Positions 45,072 through 53,383 of a stretch of DNA of 64,000 nt are shown one piece after another. How positions within the stretch are numbered: the first letter of the stretch is position 1; each line of letters opens with the position of its first letter. Position numbers and translations under genes: made by a program. The stretch comes from Sunxiuqinia rutila (GTDB lineage Bacteria > Bacteroidota > Bacteroidia > Bacteroidales > Prolixibacteraceae). Location of the stretch: the NCBI RefSeq assembly GCF_050589705.1, contig NZ_JBNGOT010000002.1, positions 124,001-188,000 of the forward strand, in the 5' to 3' direction. The notes under the pieces were generated by a model. It was not told where the DNA came from, searched no databases, and worked only from the letters and a program-made list of their open reading frames with translations.

Positions 45072-47909
45072 ATGACCCCTTTTTTAACCCAGGTAGCCCG
45101 TTATTTATTTGCCACTTATGGTTCTGACATTAACCGCATTTCGTTGGTGTTTCCGAGTCGGCGAGCCAGTGTTTTCTTTAATGCTTATTTAAATGAACTG
45201 GTCGAATCGCCGATTATTGGGCCCGAAGCCATAACAATCGACGAATTGGTGTCACGAATGTCGGGAATGCAAATATCAGACCAGATTAGTCTGATTCTGC
45301 ATTTGCACCGCATTTATGTGGCCGAAACAGGGCATGAGGAAAGTCTGGATGACTTTTTCTTTTGGGGGGAAATTCTGCTTAATGATTTTAATGATATCGA
45401 TAAATACAGACTGGATTCCAGTGATTTGTTTCAGAATATTGAAGACATCAAAGAAGTGGAATCCCGCTTTGATTACCTGACTGAAGAACAAAAAAAAGCA
45501 ATTGAATCTTTTTGGGGAAGTCTTGGGCGTTCGGAGAGTTCGGTGAATCGTGACAAGTTTGTGGCTTTCTGGAATAAGTTACCTGCCATTTATAAACGGT
45601 TTCGCCAGGAACTGCTGAAGCAGAATTCGGGCTACACAGGCTTGGTTTACCGTGAAATCGTTGAAAAGCTTGAAGATGGCGAAATTGGTTTGCCGGAAGG
45701 TGATCAGTTTGTTTTTGTGGGTTTCAATGCCTTAAATCGTTGCGAAAATAATTTGTTTAAGCGGTTCCAGTCAGCCGGAAAAGCGCTTTTCTTTTGGGAT
45801 TATGAGGAGCAGCTGCTGAATGACTCTTCGCAGGAAGCCGGGCTTTTTATTCGTCGAAACAGATTGGAATTTCCGGCTCCTGAAGGTTTTGAGTTGGATG
45901 CAGGAGCACAAAAGAATACCAAAATTAGTTTGGTGTCGGTACCTGGGCAAGTGGCGCAGGCGCAAGTTATTCATTATCGAAACTTGTTTCAGGAGGATAT
46001 TAAGGCCAATCGTTTTGATGATACGGCTCTGGTATTATCTGATGAAAGTATGCTGGTGCCGGTGATTTCCGCAGCCGGAGCCCGTTTCAAGCAGATTAAT
46101 ATAACCATGGGGTATGCGCTGCAGAGTACGCCTGTTTACAGCTTGATCACCTTGCTGATTGACTTGCAGAAAAACAGTCGCAGAATGGATGGCGAGTCAG
46201 CTTTTTATCATCGGCCGGTTTTGGCCTTGCTGAAGCACCAGCTGGTTGCGAGTGATGAGACTAAGGGATTAGTCGCTGAGATTCTGAGTAAAAACAAAAT
46301 TTACATCCGAAAACAGGAATTGGAGCGCAATGCTTTGCTGAGTCTGCTTTTTTCCTCTCCATCCAATTGGAAGGATTGTGCGCACTACTTTATGGATATT
46401 CTTCGCATGTTGGGTTTGCGTTTCTCGAGTGGGGAAGAGAGCCCCATAAAACTGGAAGGAGAGTACCTTTATCAGGCTTATCTCTCCATTCAGCGATTGG
46501 TCGATACGCTTGCAGAGCTGGGAGATGCCAAAGTATCGGTTTCCTTGTTCTTTCGCTTGCTTGTTCAATACCTTCAGCGGGTTTCCATTCCTTTTGAAGG
46601 GGAGCCATTGACCGGATTACAGGTAATGGGTTTTTTGGAAACGCGCTTGCTCGACTTCAAAAAGGTCGTGTTATTTTCTGTAAACGAAGGCAAAATGCCC
46701 AAGTCAACGCCTGTCCATTCATTTATTCCATATCACCTGAGAAAGGCTTTTGGCTTGCCTGCTTACGAAGAGCACGATGCCATGTATGCTTATTATTTTT
46801 ACCGTCTGTTGCATCGGGCCGAAGAAGTGGTGTTGGTGTACAACTCCGCCACTGACGGGTTGAATTCGGGAGAGATGAGCCGCTATTTGTTTCAGCTTAA
46901 GTATGATTCGGAAGTGAAGCCCAAAGAATATTATTTCGATTTCAATTTTAAGTCATCGGGCAATGCTCCGATTGCAATTCCGGCTACGGCGGCGCATCAG
47001 GAAAAGTTACTTCAGAATTATACGGAACGCAAACTAAGTCCCAGCGCACTAAATACCTATCTAGACTGCAAGTTAAAGTTTTACTTTAAGCATATCGCCT
47101 TCATTAAAGAAACCGATGATGTTCTGGAGGATGTGGACCCTCGTTTATTCGGAAACTTGTTTCACTATGCCATGGAGTTGCTCTACCTGGATTTTGTGGG
47201 GAAAGAAGTTCAAAAAGATCATTTGAAAGCTTTGTTGGTAAATAAGTCAAAAATTGAACAGGTGATCCGGGCGGCTTTTGCCAAGGAATATTATAAGGAT
47301 AAGAATTTGAATGACGTTCGGATAGCGGGAAAAAATATTCTTGTGAAAGATCATCTGGAAACTTATTTGCGCCAGTTGCTGATGAATGACCTGGCCTTTG
47401 CTCCGTTTCGGGTAGTGGCGTTGGAAGGGCAATACGAGGCTCTGTTTGATGTTGATCTGGGAGATCGGAAACAGCAGATTTTGATGGGAGGAACAATTGA
47501 CCGGATTGATGAAACCGCCAGCGGAACCCGGATTATCGATTACAAGACGGGGCGTAGCCTGAAACTGAGCTTCAAAGAGATCAGCCAGTTTTATGAACGG
47601 GATAAACACGGAAGGCCCAAAGAAATTTTTCAGACCCTTATTTATTCTGAAATATTTCAACGATCAACCGGCCAAACAAACTTGCTTCCGACTATTTATA
47701 AAATCGATGACTTTTTTGGCGATGAGTTTCATCCGGAGGTGCTGCGTGGAAATGAATTGCTCCATTACCAGCAAGTAGCCCAAGCTTTTCAGGCGAGCCT
47801 GGATGAATTCTTAGCCGAAATCTTTAGCAAAGACAATGTGTACACACAAACAGAAGACGACCGAAAGTGCCGTATGTGTCCGTATAATGTGATTTGCCGA
47901 CGGGGTTAG
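45072..47909 (+). CDS. AddB-like PD-(D/E)XK nuclease protein
   Basis: 945 residues. Helicase-like N-terminal region without a canonical Walker A (SLVFPSRRASVFFNAYLNEL in place of it), as in many inactivated AddB/RecC-like subunits. C-terminal RecB-type nuclease: RIIDYKTGR with Asp823 and Lys825, then FQTLIYSEIF. Four cysteines, Cys666 (YLDCKLKFYF) and Cys933, Cys936, Cys942 (RKCRMCPYNVICRRG), match the AddB iron-sulfur clamp. Probably the partner of an AddA/RecB helicase encoded elsewhere, for double-strand break repair. Its stop overlaps that of trmD by a few bases on the other strand. Confidence 0.85.
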   Translation: MTPFLTQVARYLFATYGSDINRISLVFPSRRASVFFNAYLNELVESPIIGPEAITIDELVSRMSGMQISDQISLILHLHRIYVAETGHEESLDDFFFWGEILLNDFNDIDKYRLDSSDLFQNIEDIKEVESRFDYLTEEQKKAIESFWGSLGRSESSVNRDKFVAFWNKLPAIYKRFRQELLKQNSGYTGLVYREIVEKLEDGEIGLPEGDQFVFVGFNALNRCENNLFKRFQSAGKALFFWDYEEQLLNDSSQEAGLFIRRNRLEFPAPEGFELDAGAQKNTKISLVSVPGQVAQAQVIHYRNLFQEDIKANRFDDTALVLSDESMLVPVISAAGARFKQINITMGYALQSTPVYSLITLLIDLQKNSRRMDGESAFYHRPVLALLKHQLVASDETKGLVAEILSKNKIYIRKQELERNALLSLLFSSPSNWKDCAHYFMDILRMLGLRFSSGEESPIKLEGEYLYQAYLSIQRLVDTLAELGDAKVSVSLFFRLLVQYLQRVSIPFEGEPLTGLQVMGFLETRLLDFKKVVLFSVNEGKMPKSTPVHSFIPYHLRKAFGLPAYEEHDAMYAYYFYRLLHRAEEVVLVYNSATDGLNSGEMSRYLFQLKYDSEVKPKEYYFDFNFKSSGNAPIAIPATAAHQEKLLQNYTERKLSPSALNTYLDCKLKFYFKHIAFIKETDDVLEDVDPRLFGNLFHYAMELLYLDFVGKEVQKDHLKALLVNKSKIEQVIRAAFAKEYYKDKNLNDVRIAGKNILVKDHLETYLRQLLMNDLAFAPFRVVALEGQYEALFDVDLGDRKQQILMGGTIDRIDETASGTRIIDYKTGRSLKLSFKEISQFYERDKHGRPKEIFQTLIYSEIFQRSTGQTNLLPTIYKIDDFFGDEFHPEVLRGNELLHYQQVAQAFQASLDEFLAEIFSKDNVYTQTEDDRKCRMCPYNVICRRG

Positions 47910-48586
47910 TTTCCTTTAAGTAAGTCAGGGCGAAGTTTTTTGGTGCGTTCGTAGGCTTGCTTTTCTTTCCACTCGTTGATTTTACGGTCGTTACCGCTGA
48001 TTAAAACTTCAGGAACTTTCCAGCCTTTGTAGTCGGCAGGCCGGGTATAAACCGGTGGGCTCAGCAAATTGTCCTGAAAAGAATCGGTAAGAGCTGATGT
48101 TTCGTCCGAAATTACGCCAGGAATCAGCCTAACAATACTGTCTGCCATAACAGCTGCAGCCAATTCTCCTCCGGTAAGTACGTAATCTCCAATGGAAAGC
48201 TCACGAGTGATTAAATGCTCCCGGACACGCTGATCCACGCCTTTGTAGTGGCCGCAAAGAATCATCAGGTTGCCTTTTAACGAAAGTTGATTGGCGATTC
48301 CTTGTGAAAATTGCTCTCCATCCGGACTGGTGTAAATAATTTCATCGTATTCGCGCTGCGATTTCAAATGCTCAATAGCCGCTTCAATGGGCTGGATGGT
48401 CATAACCATGCCCGCGCCGCCGCTAAACGCATAGTCATCGGTGCGCTTATGTTTGTCGGTCGAAAAATCGCGAATATTATGCAGATGGATTTCAACTAAT
48501 CCTTTGTCCTGTCCACGTTTGATGATTGAATGGCTAAAGGGACTTTCCAGTAATTCGGGTACAACGGTTAAAATGTCAATGCGCAT
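47906..48586 (-). CDS. trmD: tRNA (guanine-37-N1)-methyltransferase
   Basis: Methylates G37 next to the anticodon to prevent frameshifting; SPOUT knotted dimer. From the ATG at 48586 it has 226 residues, the usual length. RIDILTVVPELLESPF, DYAFSGGAGMVM, MILCGHYKGVDQRV and GDYVLTGGELAA form the trefoil-knot SAM site. The longer frame to 48835 adds 83 residues unlike the family, and an exact -7 element sits upstream of the internal ATG. Convergent with the nuclease gene, with overlapping stop codons. Confidence 0.95.
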   Translation of the reverse strand: MRIDILTVVPELLESPFSHSIIKRGQDKGLVEIHLHNIRDFSTDKHKRTDDYAFSGGAGMVMTIQPIEAAIEHLKSQREYDEIIYTSPDGEQFSQGIANQLSLKGNLMILCGHYKGVDQRVREHLITRELSIGDYVLTGGELAAAVMADSIVRLIPGVISDETSALTDSFQDNLLSPPVYTRPADYKGWKVPEVLISGNDRKINEWKEKQAYERTKKLRPDLLKGN

Positions 48587-48603
48587 AGTTCTAAATTTTG
48601 CTG

Positions 48604-48611
48604 CAAAAGTA
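48604..48611 (-). promoter_or_regulatory. -7 element of trmD
   Basis: TACTTTTG on the minus strand, 18 bp upstream of the trmD ATG; no clear -33. It supports the internal start at 48586. Confidence 0.4.
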
Positions 48612-48735
48612 GTAACATTTTGCAATTCGGAGCGCTCTAAAATCAAAACAACGTATTTAGAATAATATACAACATGACGAAATGGCTTGATATTTTTGCT
48701 GCATTCGGAAATAATGACATAGTCTTGAGTCCTGA

Positions 48736-48765
48736 TTTGAACGATTTGTCTGAAAGTTACTATTG
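48736..48765 (+). promoter_or_regulatory. promoter of hsp20
   Basis: TTTG at 48736-48739 and TACTATTG (one mismatch) at 48758-48765, spacer 18 bp. Confidence 0.4.
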
Positions 48766-48856
48766 GAACAGAACTTGAAATTAGGCAGTCAAAACGAATG
48801 AAATTTTTGAAAAAATATAAATCAGAAACAAACAATTAGTTAGGAGGAAACAAATT

Positions 48857-49318
48857 ATGAAACTAGTAAATGTAAATCGCCCGGTTTATGGTATCAATCC
48901 AGTTGACGCTTTGTTGAACGACTTTTTTAATACCAATGGCGCCTCTGATCGTCTTGAAAAGAAAGAGTTGACTTACTCTCCGTCAACCAATGTGCTTGAA
49001 AGTGATTCTAAAATTGTTTTGGAATTGTTGGTTCCGGGATATTCAAAGAACGAAATCAAAATAGCTATAGAGAATAACGTACTGCTTGTAAAGAGCAATT
49101 TAGAAGAGGCTAAAGCAAAAGAAACAACCGACGAGAAAGATGCAATAAGCTATTCACGGGTTGAATTTCGAAAAAGAGAATTCGAAAAGAAATTCAAACT
49201 TTCAGATAAATTGAATCAGGATAAAATTCACGCCGAAGTAGCCAATGGTATTCTTACCATTAGCCTGGAAAAGAAACAAGAAGCCATTCCTGTGAAACGC
49301 GAAATTGAAATCGCATAA
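48857..49318 (+). CDS. Hsp20 family small heat shock protein
   Basis: ATP-independent holdase chaperone. 153 residues with an alpha-crystallin domain from about residue 45 (STNVLESDSKIVLELLVPGYSKNEIKIAIENN) and the C-terminal GILTISLEKKQ block. An unusually good ribosome-binding site, TAGGAGGAAA, lies at 48841-48850, 6 bp before the start. Shine-Dalgarno sites this strong are rare in Bacteroidota, which suits a stress gene that must be translated fast. A 13-bp stem hairpin follows at 49336-49377. Confidence 0.95.
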   Translation: MKLVNVNRPVYGINPVDALLNDFFNTNGASDRLEKKELTYSPSTNVLESDSKIVLELLVPGYSKNEIKIAIENNVLLVKSNLEEAKAKETTDEKDAISYSRVEFRKREFEKKFKLSDKLNQDKIHAEVANGILTISLEKKQEAIPVKREIEIA

Positions 49319-49335
49319 GCTCGAAAATTGAGCTG

Positions 49336-49377
49336 GAAACAATAAATGCTGCTTATTTAAGCGGCATTTGTTGTTTC
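49336..49377 (+). terminator. hairpin after hsp20
   Basis: Arms 49336-49349 and 49364-49377 (one wobble) enclosing a smaller GCTT/AAGC stem, 18 bp past the stop. No strong T run follows, so terminator strength is uncertain. Confidence 0.5.
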
Positions 49378-49412
49378 TGAGTGGATGTTTTTCTTACTTT
49401 ATTGCTGATTTC

Positions 49413-49444
49413 TTTGAGTATTCGTACATTATATTATATTTTCG
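49413..49444 (+). promoter_or_regulatory. promoter of the DUF349 gene
   Basis: TTTG at 49413-49416 and -7 variant TATTTTCG at 49437-49444 with a 20-bp spacer; one of the best promoter matches in the window. Leader of about 50 bases. Confidence 0.6.
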
Positions 49445-49502
49445 TATACAGAAGAGGAGCCTAATTCTCTGATAATTACTTAGTAATTTAAATTTATATT
49501 AC

Positions 49503-51623
49503 ATGACACCTGAAGACCTAAAAAACTCGAACGAAGAGTTAAAAGCAACACCTGAGGAAAATGGTGCTGCTGATGCACCTGAATTGATCCCTGAGAATAC
49601 CTTGAAATCCAAAGAGGTTGAGAACTCTGAAGTGAAAGAAGAAAATGAAACTTCCGCTAAGGAAGAAACGGTACCAACGGAAAAGGAGCCGGATTCTGAA
49701 GTGGAGCAGCCCATATCTGGGGAAGAAGCTCAGGAGGAGGTGAAGGCCGAGCTGAAAAACGAACCAGTTGTTGAAAATCAGGATGAAAAAGAAAAAGATG
49801 AAGAAAACATCGAGTCTTCAGGTGAAGCATCCGCCAAAGTAGAGACTGAGAAGTCAGTTGACGCTGAAAGTGTTGAAGAAAAGCCGGTTCGGGAAATGAT
49901 CGATTACACCGCTTTAAGTGAAGTGGAGTTGATCAATGCCTTGCGTGACTTGCTGCAAAATCATGCCAATGAAGATATCAAGGCAGATATCGATAGCATC
50001 AAAATCAATTTCTATAAAAAGCATCGGGCAATTGCTGATGCTGAAAAAAAGGTCTTTTTGGAAGAAGGAGGCAATGAAGAAGATTTTGAAGCCTCCAATA
50101 CGCCCTATGAAGAAGATTTGCGCAACTTATTAAAAGATTTCCGTCAGCTACGAAATAAACAACACCGCCAGCTGGAAGATGAAAAAGAAGAGAACCTCCA
50201 GCGGAAATATGAGATTATTGATGAAATAAAAAATCTGGTCAATCGGAAAGAATCAATCAATAAGACTTTTCAGGAATTCAGGGACTTGCAGCAGGAGTGG
50301 CGTGAAATAGGTCTGGTTCCGCAATCGAAGTTGAAAGATTTATGGGAAACCTACCATCACCATGTTGAAAACTTCTACGACTATATTAAAATCAATCGCG
50401 AACTGCGTGATTTGGATCTAAAGAAAAACCTGGAAGCTAAAATTATTCTTTGCGAAAAAGCTGAGGAGCTTTTGGTGGAGCCATCCATCATTAAAGCGTT
50501 CAATATTTTGCAAAAATACCACGAGCAATGGCGTGAAATTGGTCCTGTTCCGCGCGATAAAAAGGAGGAACTGTGGGAGCGCTTTAAAGCAGCCACTGCG
50601 CAAATAAATAAAAAGCATCAAGGGTATTTTGAAGGACGCAAGCAAGAACAGAAGAAAAACCTGGAGGCCAAAACGGTTCTTTGTGAAAAGGCCGAAGAAA
50701 TTGCGAATCATCAAATCCAAAACCACCGGGAATGGGACAAAAAGTCGCGCGAGCTGATTGAGCTTCAGAAAGTGTGGCGAACGATTGGTTTTGCCCCTAA
50801 GAAGGATAACAATCGGATTTATGAACGATTCCGCAGTGCCTGTGATCAATTCTTTGACGCAAAACGAGAATTTTACACTCAGAATAAAGAATTGCAGATG
50901 AATAACCTGCAAATGAAAACAGACTTGTGTGTTCAGGCCGAAGCCTTGAAAGACAGTACGGACTGGCGTAAAACAACCGATGAGTTTATTCGGATTCAGA
51001 AAAAATGGAAAGAAATCGGGCCGGTTCCACGTAAGCATTCGGATGTCATTTGGAAACGATTCCGGGCAGCCTGCGATTTTTTCTTCGATAATAAATCCAA
51101 TCATTTTCATCATGTGGATGAGGAGCAGGTGGATAATCTGCAATTGAAAAAGGATTTGATTGAGGAAGTAAAGAACTACAAATTAACCAAGGACGAAGCC
51201 ATTGATTTGGCCAATATTAAAGAATTTCAACGTCGTTGGACGGACATCGGGCATGTGCCATTTAAAGAAAAGGATGTGGTTCAGAATGAGTTCAGAGATG
51301 CCATCAATAAGCACTTTGATAGCCTGAAAATTGATGATCAGCAGCGTGATTTGTTGAAGTTTAAAACTAAAATGTCCAATATTTCAGGTACTACCCGAGG
51401 CAATAATAAAATGCGCTATGAGCGTGATAAATATGTCAATAAACTGAAGCAACTGGAGAACGACCTGACTCTATTAAACAACAATATTGGATTTTTTGCC
51501 AATACGAAGAATGCAGAATCATTGATTGATGATGTCAATCGAAAGATCCAGGACACTGAAGAAAAAATTGAATTCCTAAAAGAGAAGATTAATATAATCG
51601 ACTCGATGGATGATGAAGATTAA
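49503..51623 (+). CDS. DUF349 domain protein with acidic N-terminal tail
   Basis: 706 residues. Residues 1-130 are extremely acidic (runs of Glu), low complexity and probably disordered. Then come five DUF349 repeats, each marked by a W-[RK]-x-I-G-x-[VA]-P signature: QEWREIGLVPQSKLKDLW, EQWREIGPVPRDKKEELW, VWRTIGFAPKKDNNRIYERF, KKWKEIGPVPRKHSDVIW and RRWTDIGHVPFKEKDVV. The family is helical coiled coil, of unknown function. C-terminus ends with a coiled-coil stretch (YVNKLKQLENDLTLLNNN). Cytoplasmic. Followed by a strong terminator and by pyrG. Confidence 0.88.
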   Translation: MTPEDLKNSNEELKATPEENGAADAPELIPENTLKSKEVENSEVKEENETSAKEETVPTEKEPDSEVEQPISGEEAQEEVKAELKNEPVVENQDEKEKDEENIESSGEASAKVETEKSVDAESVEEKPVREMIDYTALSEVELINALRDLLQNHANEDIKADIDSIKINFYKKHRAIADAEKKVFLEEGGNEEDFEASNTPYEEDLRNLLKDFRQLRNKQHRQLEDEKEENLQRKYEIIDEIKNLVNRKESINKTFQEFRDLQQEWREIGLVPQSKLKDLWETYHHHVENFYDYIKINRELRDLDLKKNLEAKIILCEKAEELLVEPSIIKAFNILQKYHEQWREIGPVPRDKKEELWERFKAATAQINKKHQGYFEGRKQEQKKNLEAKTVLCEKAEEIANHQIQNHREWDKKSRELIELQKVWRTIGFAPKKDNNRIYERFRSACDQFFDAKREFYTQNKELQMNNLQMKTDLCVQAEALKDSTDWRKTTDEFIRIQKKWKEIGPVPRKHSDVIWKRFRAACDFFFDNKSNHFHHVDEEQVDNLQLKKDLIEEVKNYKLTKDEAIDLANIKEFQRRWTDIGHVPFKEKDVVQNEFRDAINKHFDSLKIDDQQRDLLKFKTKMSNISGTTRGNNKMRYERDKYVNKLKQLENDLTLLNNNIGFFANTKNAESLIDDVNRKIQDTEEKIEFLKEKINIIDSMDDED

Positions 51624-51639
51624 CTTCAAAAATACCAAG

Positions 51640-51663
51640 CCCGCTAAATTTAGCGGGTTTTTT
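51640..51663 (+). terminator. Rho-independent terminator of the DUF349 gene
   Basis: Self-complementary 18-bp hairpin (51640-51657) followed by six T, 16 bp past the stop. Confidence 0.85.
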
Positions 51664-51721
51664 AATGGTTAATTTTTGAATTATAATGGATCGAATTTAA
51701 AGCTCAATAATTTTTATTGAT

Positions 51722-51729
51722 TAACTTTG
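51722..51729 (+). promoter_or_regulatory. -7 element of pyrG
   Basis: Exact TAACTTTG, 33 bp upstream of the start; no clear -33 match at the right distance. Confidence 0.4.
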
Positions 51730-51762
51730 TGGGTTTTTAGGAACTAATAAAAATATACGATT

Positions 51763-53364
51763 TTGTCAGCAACGAAGTACATCTTTGTCACAGGAGGTGT
51801 GACCTCCTCATTAGGAAAAGGAATTTTAGCCAGCTCATTGGCTAAGTTATTGCAAGCCAGAGGATATTCTGTCACCATACAAAAGTTGGATCCCTATATT
51901 AATGTTGATCCGGGAACACTAAATCCATACGAACATGGAGAATGCTTTGTAACGGACGATGGTGCCGAAACCGACTTGGATTTAGGTCATTATGAGCGTT
52001 TTTTAAATGTTCCCACTTCGCAGGCAAACAATGTGACTACCGGGCGGATTTACCAATCAGTGATCAACAAAGAGCGTCGCGGTGATTACTTGGGAAAAAC
52101 AGTTCAAATTATACCGCACATTACAGATGAAATTAAGCGGAAAATCAAATTTTTGGGCAATAAGCGCAATTACGATATAGTTGTGACGGAGATTGGTGGA
52201 ACCGTAGGTGATATCGAATCACTTCCCTATGTAGAAGCTGTTCGTCAGCTAAAATGGGAGTTGGGCTCCAATGCACTGGTAATTCACCTGACCTTAGTTC
52301 CTTTCCTGGCCGCTTCGGGCGAACTTAAAACCAAACCAACACAGCATTCTGTTAAGATGCTTCTAGAAAACGGGGTGCAGCCAGATGTACTGGTATTGCG
52401 CACCGAGCATGATTTGGGGATTAGTATTCGGAAAAAAGTAGCTCTTTTCTGTAATGTTGATATTGATGCTGTTGTCCAGTCCATCGATGTTTCAACAATT
52501 TACGAGGTTCCCAATAAGATGCAGGAAGAAAAGCTTGACTTAACGGTCTTGAAAAAGCTGAAATTGCCATCCAAAACTGAACCAGACCTGAAAGAGTGGA
52601 ACGAGTTTTTGCGTAAGCATAAAAATCCGGAACAAGAAGTTGAGATTGGCCTGGTAGGAAAGTATGTTGAATTGCAGGATGCTTACAAGTCAATTGTTGA
52701 AGCACTTGTTCATGCTGGAGCAGCCAACCGTGCAAAAATTAAACTGCGCTGGATACACTCGGAAGAGTTAACTCCTGAGAATGTTGAAGAACAACTTCAG
52801 GGCTTGAAAGGTGTGATCATTGCTCCGGGATTTGGGCATCGTGGTATTGAAGGGAAAATTAAAGCAACACAATACGTACGTGAGAATAACATTCCATTCC
52901 TGGGTATTTGTTTGGGAATGCAAATTGCGGTCATCGAATACGCTCGAAATGTACTGGGAATGACCGGTGCTGACTCAACAGAAATGAATGATAAAACGAC
53001 GGCTCCGGTGATCGACCTGATGGAAGACCAAAAAGGAATTACCGAAAAAGGCGGAACCATGCGACTTGGTGCTTATGATTGCCACATTGTCAATAAGAAG
53101 TCTAATTTTTATAAAGCGTACGGGAAAACCGATATCCGCGAGCGCCATCGTCACCGGTATGAGTTTAACAACGACTTCCTGGAGGCATTCAAGCAGTCTG
53201 ATATGAAGCCTGTGGGGATTAATCCGGATACGGACCTGGTTGAAGTGATGGAAATTCAGAACCACAAGTGGTTTGTTGGTGTTCAGTTTCACCCGGAATA
53301 CAGCAGTACGGTTTTAAATCCACACCCGTTATTTGTTGCTTTTGTTAAGGCAACTATAAGCTAA
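51763..53364 (+). CDS. pyrG: CTP synthase
   Basis: Amidates UTP to CTP with glutamine; cytosolic. 533 residues. The synthetase domain has KYIFVTGGVTSSLGKGILASS, DPYINVDPGTLNPYEHGE and EIGGTVGDIES. The glutaminase domain has PFLGICLGMQ (catalytic Cys) and FHPEYSS. Start is odd: the only in-frame start in front of the P-loop is TTG at 51763 (or ATT at 51760), and a TAA lies at 51748-51750, so no ATG start exists. The predicted N-terminus MSATKYIF fits relatives. The gene is 19 bp ahead of yidC, a common Bacteroidota pair. Confidence 0.96.
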   Translation: MSATKYIFVTGGVTSSLGKGILASSLAKLLQARGYSVTIQKLDPYINVDPGTLNPYEHGECFVTDDGAETDLDLGHYERFLNVPTSQANNVTTGRIYQSVINKERRGDYLGKTVQIIPHITDEIKRKIKFLGNKRNYDIVVTEIGGTVGDIESLPYVEAVRQLKWELGSNALVIHLTLVPFLAASGELKTKPTQHSVKMLLENGVQPDVLVLRTEHDLGISIRKKVALFCNVDIDAVVQSIDVSTIYEVPNKMQEEKLDLTVLKKLKLPSKTEPDLKEWNEFLRKHKNPEQEVEIGLVGKYVELQDAYKSIVEALVHAGAANRAKIKLRWIHSEELTPENVEEQLQGLKGVIIAPGFGHRGIEGKIKATQYVRENNIPFLGICLGMQIAVIEYARNVLGMTGADSTEMNDKTTAPVIDLMEDQKGITEKGGTMRLGAYDCHIVNKKSNFYKAYGKTDIRERHRHRYEFNNDFLEAFKQSDMKPVGINPDTDLVEVMEIQNHKWFVGVQFHPEYSSTVLNPHPLFVAFVKATIS

Positions 53365-53383
53365 TAAAGAAAAAAACATTTAT

